A stretch of DNA of 8,406 nt from Planctomycetota bacterium (GTDB lineage Bacteria; Planctomycetota; Planctomycetia; Planctomycetales; Planctomycetaceae), in the NCBI GenBank assembly GCA_023429275.1, contig JAEYWB010000474.1, forward strand, positions 1 to 8,406. The letters are read 5' to 3'. The translations under genes and the position numbers were made by a program. Shown here one piece after another: positions 6,728 to 8,406 of the stretch. Under the pieces are notes generated by a model. That model had not been told where the DNA came from, did no database searches, and saw only the letters and a program-made list of their open reading frames with translations. The stretch's first letter is position 1; each line of letters opens with the position of its first letter.

Positions 6728-7024
6728 TCATCGAGCTTCCGGCGAACGCCTCTCTTCATCCTTGAGGCGTTGCGCACGGGACTGGTATATCGCGACCGTG
6801 ACGACGATGACGAGTCCGACGGCGATGCCGATGAGCAGGCCTTGCACTCCTCCGAGCACGAGGCCGATCGAGACGAGATCCGGCTCCCGGTCCGGAACGA
6901 GCCGGAAGAGCAGCCGAAAGTAGTCGGGAACAAATCGTCCGATGAGCCCGCCGATCGTCGCGCCCGCAGCGGCAAAGCCGAGGGCAGACAGGATCACAAT
7001 CCAGAATCCACGGGCGACAGTCAT
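6728..7024 (-). CDS. Small two-helix membrane protein with glycine zipper, unknown function
   Basis: A 98-residue protein not recognised as a named family. The ATG at 7024 is chosen because GGAG (7035-7032) lies 7 nt upstream; an in-frame ATG at 7039 would add five residues but has poorer spacing. Helix 1 spans about 7-29 and helix 2 about 51-79. They are joined by a polar loop with RFVPDYFRLLFRLVPDREPD (30-49), and the tail (80-98) is highly charged. Glycines recur every fourth residue: 21, 25, 29 in helix 1 and 54, 58, 62, 66, 70 in helix 2, the pattern of tightly packed or oligomerising helices. The gene starts 30 nt after the stop of the upstream TIM-barrel gene on the same strand, so cotranscription is likely. 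Inner-membrane location is inferred. The hydrophobic pattern is far more protein-like than the overlapping Ser/Arg-rich frame on the same strand. Confidence 0.8.
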   Translation of the reverse strand: MTVARGFWIVILSALGFAAAGATIGGLIGRFVPDYFRLLFRLVPDREPDLVSIGLVLGGVQGLLIGIAVGLVIVVTVAIYQSRAQRLKDEERRSPEAR

Positions 7025-7031
7025 CGCATCA

Positions 7032-7035
7032 CTCC
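7032..7035 (-). promoter_or_regulatory. Shine-Dalgarno of the small membrane gene
   Basis: GGAG on the minus strand, 7 nt before the ATG at 7024. It favours that start over the in-frame ATG at 7039, which lies upstream of this site. Confidence 0.55.
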
Positions 7036-7054
7036 GCATGCCGGTGATCCGCTC

Positions 7055-7981
7055 TTACTCCCCCTGGTCCATCGCGAAGTTCCGCAGGTACCGCAGGCTC
7101 TGGATGACCGAGGTCTTCCGCAGATCGAACGTCCCTTCGTAGGCCCGGTCCTCGACCTCGGCACAGACGGGGCCGCGGTAGCCGATATCGCTGAGAACGC
7201 CGAAGAATCTCCCCCAGTCGACGTCGCCGAGGCCCGGCAGCTTCGGCGTGTGGTACTCGTTCGGATGCGCAAAGATCCCCAGTTCGTTCAGCTTCTCGAC
7301 GTCGAGACGGGCATCCTTGCAGTGGATGTGGTACAAACGGTCCTTGAACTCCCGAAGCGGGGTCAGGTAGTCCATCCGCTGCCAGACGAAGTGCGAGGGA
7401 TCGAAATTGAGGCCGAAGTTGGGGCTGGGGATTTCCTCGAACATCCGCCGCCAGATGGCCGGGCTGGTCGCCAGGTTCTTTCCTCCCGGCCACTCGTCCT
7501 TCGTGAAGTACATCGGGCAGTTTTCGATGGCGATCTTGACGCCGTTGTCTTCCGCGAGCTTGATGATCGCCGGCCAGACTTCGCGAAACCGGATCCAGTT
7601 GTCGGCGACCGTCTTCGTCCAGTCCTTGCCGACGAAGCTCGTCACGACGTCCACCTTCAGCAGCGGGGCCGCGCGGATCACCTTCTTCAGGTGGTCGATC
7701 CCTCGCTCCGCCTCCTCGCGGTCCGGCGAGAGGGCGTTGGGATAGTAGCCGAGGCCGCTGAGGGCGACGCCGCTCTCCTTGACGACCGCCAGCACGTCGT
7801 CGGCCCGGGCCTGCGTCATATCGGTCACGTCCACATGCGTCACCCCGGCGTACCGCCGTTCGGCCTTCCCGACCGGCCAGCACATCACTTCGACGCACTT
7901 CGCTCCCGCCTGCTTCGCAAAGGCCAGGAGCTCGGGGAGCTTGAGTTCGGAGAGAATCGAACTGACGAATCCGAGCTGCAT
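7055..7981 (-). CDS. Sugar phosphate isomerase/epimerase-like TIM barrel protein
   Basis: A 308-residue protein of the xylose isomerase-like TIM-barrel superfamily (AP endonuclease 2 / sugar isomerase-epimerase fold), typical length. The start at 7981 has AGGAG 8 nt upstream and yields the usual N-terminus [10 protein letters not shown]; the frame extends to a TTG at 8059 without a well-placed site. Motifs: [20 protein letters not shown] (28-47), a strand-end Glu in AIENCP (E153), [11 protein letters not shown] (190-200; D194, H197), HIHCKD (218-223; H220, D223) and VCAEVED (272-278; E275 or E277). E153, D194, H220 and E275 match the Glu-Asp-His-Glu metal set of ketose 3-epimerases by position. 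No signal peptide, so cytoplasmic. It probably isomerises or epimerises a sugar or polyol-derived ketose; the substrate cannot be read from sequence. It is the first gene of a likely two-gene operon with the glycine-zipper protein, divergent from the helicase. Confidence 0.93.
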   Translation of the reverse strand: MQLGFVSSILSELKLPELLAFAKQAGAKCVEVMCWPVGKAERRYAGVTHVDVTDMTQARADDVLAVVKESGVALSGLGYYPNALSPDREEAERGIDHLKKVIRAAPLLKVDVVTSFVGKDWTKTVADNWIRFREVWPAIIKLAEDNGVKIAIENCPMYFTKDEWPGGKNLATSPAIWRRMFEEIPSPNFGLNFDPSHFVWQRMDYLTPLREFKDRLYHIHCKDARLDVEKLNELGIFAHPNEYHTPKLPGLGDVDWGRFFGVLSDIGYRGPVCAEVEDRAYEGTFDLRKTSVIQSLRYLRNFAMDQGE

Positions 7982-7989
7982 GTTGCCGA

Positions 7990-7994
7990 CTCCT
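7990..7994 (-). promoter_or_regulatory. Shine-Dalgarno of the TIM-barrel gene
   Basis: AGGAG on the minus strand, 8 nt before the ATG at 7981. It decides the start against the longer TTG-initiated frame from 8059. Confidence 0.7.
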
Positions 7995-8102
7995 GATGAT
8001 CTCGATGGGCCAAGGCGCTTCAGGATGGCGTTCGAGACTGACGAGGTCCACTGACGCAACGGGAAGGTCCGATGCCTCCTTTTCCCCGTCGGGAGAGGTC
8101 GC

Positions 8103-8133
8103 CACTGAACGGTTCAGCAGGTATCCTTCAGTG
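8103..8133. promoter_or_regulatory. Operator-like palindrome upstream of the helicase gene
   Basis: CTGAACGGTTCAG (8105-8117) is a perfect palindrome around one central base. CACTGAA at 8103-8109 is also the exact reverse complement of TTCAGTG at 8127-8133. The half-site TTCAG therefore occurs twice in one orientation and once inverted within 31 bp, 4 nt before the helicase Shine-Dalgarno. This fits a repressor site or a 5'-UTR hairpin. It does not match a LexA box I can name. Location in a divergent promoter region supports regulation; the regulator is unknown. Confidence 0.4.
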
Positions 8134-8136
8134 TAC

Positions 8137-8142
8137 AAGGAG
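8137..8142 (+). promoter_or_regulatory. Shine-Dalgarno of the helicase gene
   Basis: AAGGAG, 7 nt before ATG 8150. It fixes the start of a gene that the right edge cuts short. Confidence 0.8.
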
Positions 8143-8149
8143 ACACTAC

Positions 8150-8406
8150 ATGGACGGTATGGACTTCCACCCCGTCATCCAGGCCTGGTTTCGCCGCCGG
8201 TTCAAAGGCCCGACCGAACCGCAGTCTCGCGGCTGGCCCCGCATTGCCGCGGGCGAGCACACGCTGATCGCCGCCCCGACCGGAAGCGGAAAGACCCTCA
8301 CGGCCTTCCTCGCAATCATCGATCGGCTGTTCCGCGAAGCCGCGGCGGGGTCGATGGGAGAGGGGATCCGCGTCGTCTACCTGTCGCCGCTTAGCGCCCT
8401 CTCGAA
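8150..8406 (+). CDS. Lhr-type DEAD/DEAH-box ATP-dependent helicase (3'-truncated)
   Basis: Only the first 85 codons are present; the frame remains open at the right edge. ATG 8150 has an excellent AAGGAG site. A Q-motif-like region (FHPVIQAWFRRRF, then PTEPQSRGW with Q25) precedes Walker A, APTGSGKT (42-49), and motif Ia, YLSPLSALS (77-85). The order, spacing and the WFRRRF...PTEPQ...GWP signature resemble Lhr-family superfamily 2 helicases, which normally reach about 1,400-1,600 residues and unwind DNA or RNA:DNA duplexes in repair. Motif Ia usually reads SPLKALS; here the lysine position is serine (82). The DEAD/DEAH box and later motifs lie outside the window, so the subfamily call rests on the N-terminus. 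It is divergent from the TIM-barrel gene. Confidence 0.85.
   Translation, partial: MDGMDFHPVIQAWFRRRFKGPTEPQSRGWPRIAAGEHTLIAAPTGSGKTLTAFLAIIDRLFREAAAGSMGEGIRVVYLSPLSALS

Noticed and set aside
6535..6975. 146-codon minus-strand frame overlapping the small membrane gene
   Set aside because: It is a Ser/Arg-rich sequence in a different frame from the two-helix protein, which has a Shine-Dalgarno and a regular hydrophobic pattern.
6686..7996. 436-codon plus-strand frame over the small membrane and TIM-barrel genes
   Set aside because: The minus strand carries two proteins with clear structure and good ribosome sites. The plus frame reads as their mirror image with no family resemblance.
7982..8059. 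N-terminal extension of the TIM-barrel protein from TTG 8059
   Set aside because: The ATG at 7981 has AGGAG at good spacing and gives the usual family N-terminus. The extension has no family-like content.
8075..8083. Strong minus-strand Shine-Dalgarno-like AAAAGGAGG
   Set aside because: No start codon lies within a workable distance; the nearest (TTG 8059) is 15 nt away. Treated as chance or part of the leader.

Overview
The window most likely comes from a planctomycete or a close PVC-superphylum relative. The DNA is GC-rich. It carries a DUF1501 protein with a twin-arginine leader beside a very large secreted protein that joins a beta-propeller to a C-terminal CxxCH heme domain. That pair is a hallmark of Planctomycetes and Verrucomicrobia. 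The xylose-isomerase-like TIM-barrel protein is also of a type common in planctomycetes. Taxonomy is inferred from gene content, not from a marker gene.

Layout. (1) 3-1604, plus strand: the C-terminal half of an inner-membrane RND efflux permease (AcrB/HAE1 type), cut by the left edge. (2) 1605-1778: intergenic, with competing short hairpins and a weak Shine-Dalgarno site that can fold away. (3) 1779-3227, plus: DUF1501 protein. (4) 3228-3334: short gap dominated by a hairpin that starts in the DUF1501 stop codon. (5) 3335-6472, plus: PVC-type multidomain heme protein. (6) 6473-6727: convergent intergenic region unusually rich in inverted repeats, with one doubtful 31-codon ORF behind a perfect Shine-Dalgarno. 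(7) 6728-7024, minus: small two-helix membrane protein with a striking glycine zipper. (8) 7055-7981, minus: sugar phosphate isomerase/epimerase-like TIM barrel, probably in one operon with the small membrane gene. (9) 7982-8149: divergent intergenic region with an operator-like palindrome. (10) 8150 to the right edge, plus: the first 85 codons of an Lhr-type DEAD/DEAH helicase.

How the genes may work together. The DUF1501 protein (Tat-exported, so probably folded with its cofactor before export) and the Sec-exported heme protein are adjacent and codirectional. They probably act together outside the cytoplasm on an unknown, possibly carbohydrate-linked, substrate. The TIM-barrel enzyme and glycine-zipper protein form a second unit on the other strand. 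The RND pump and the helicase look unrelated to these two modules. No CRISPR array, tRNA, rRNA, transposase or integrase was seen.
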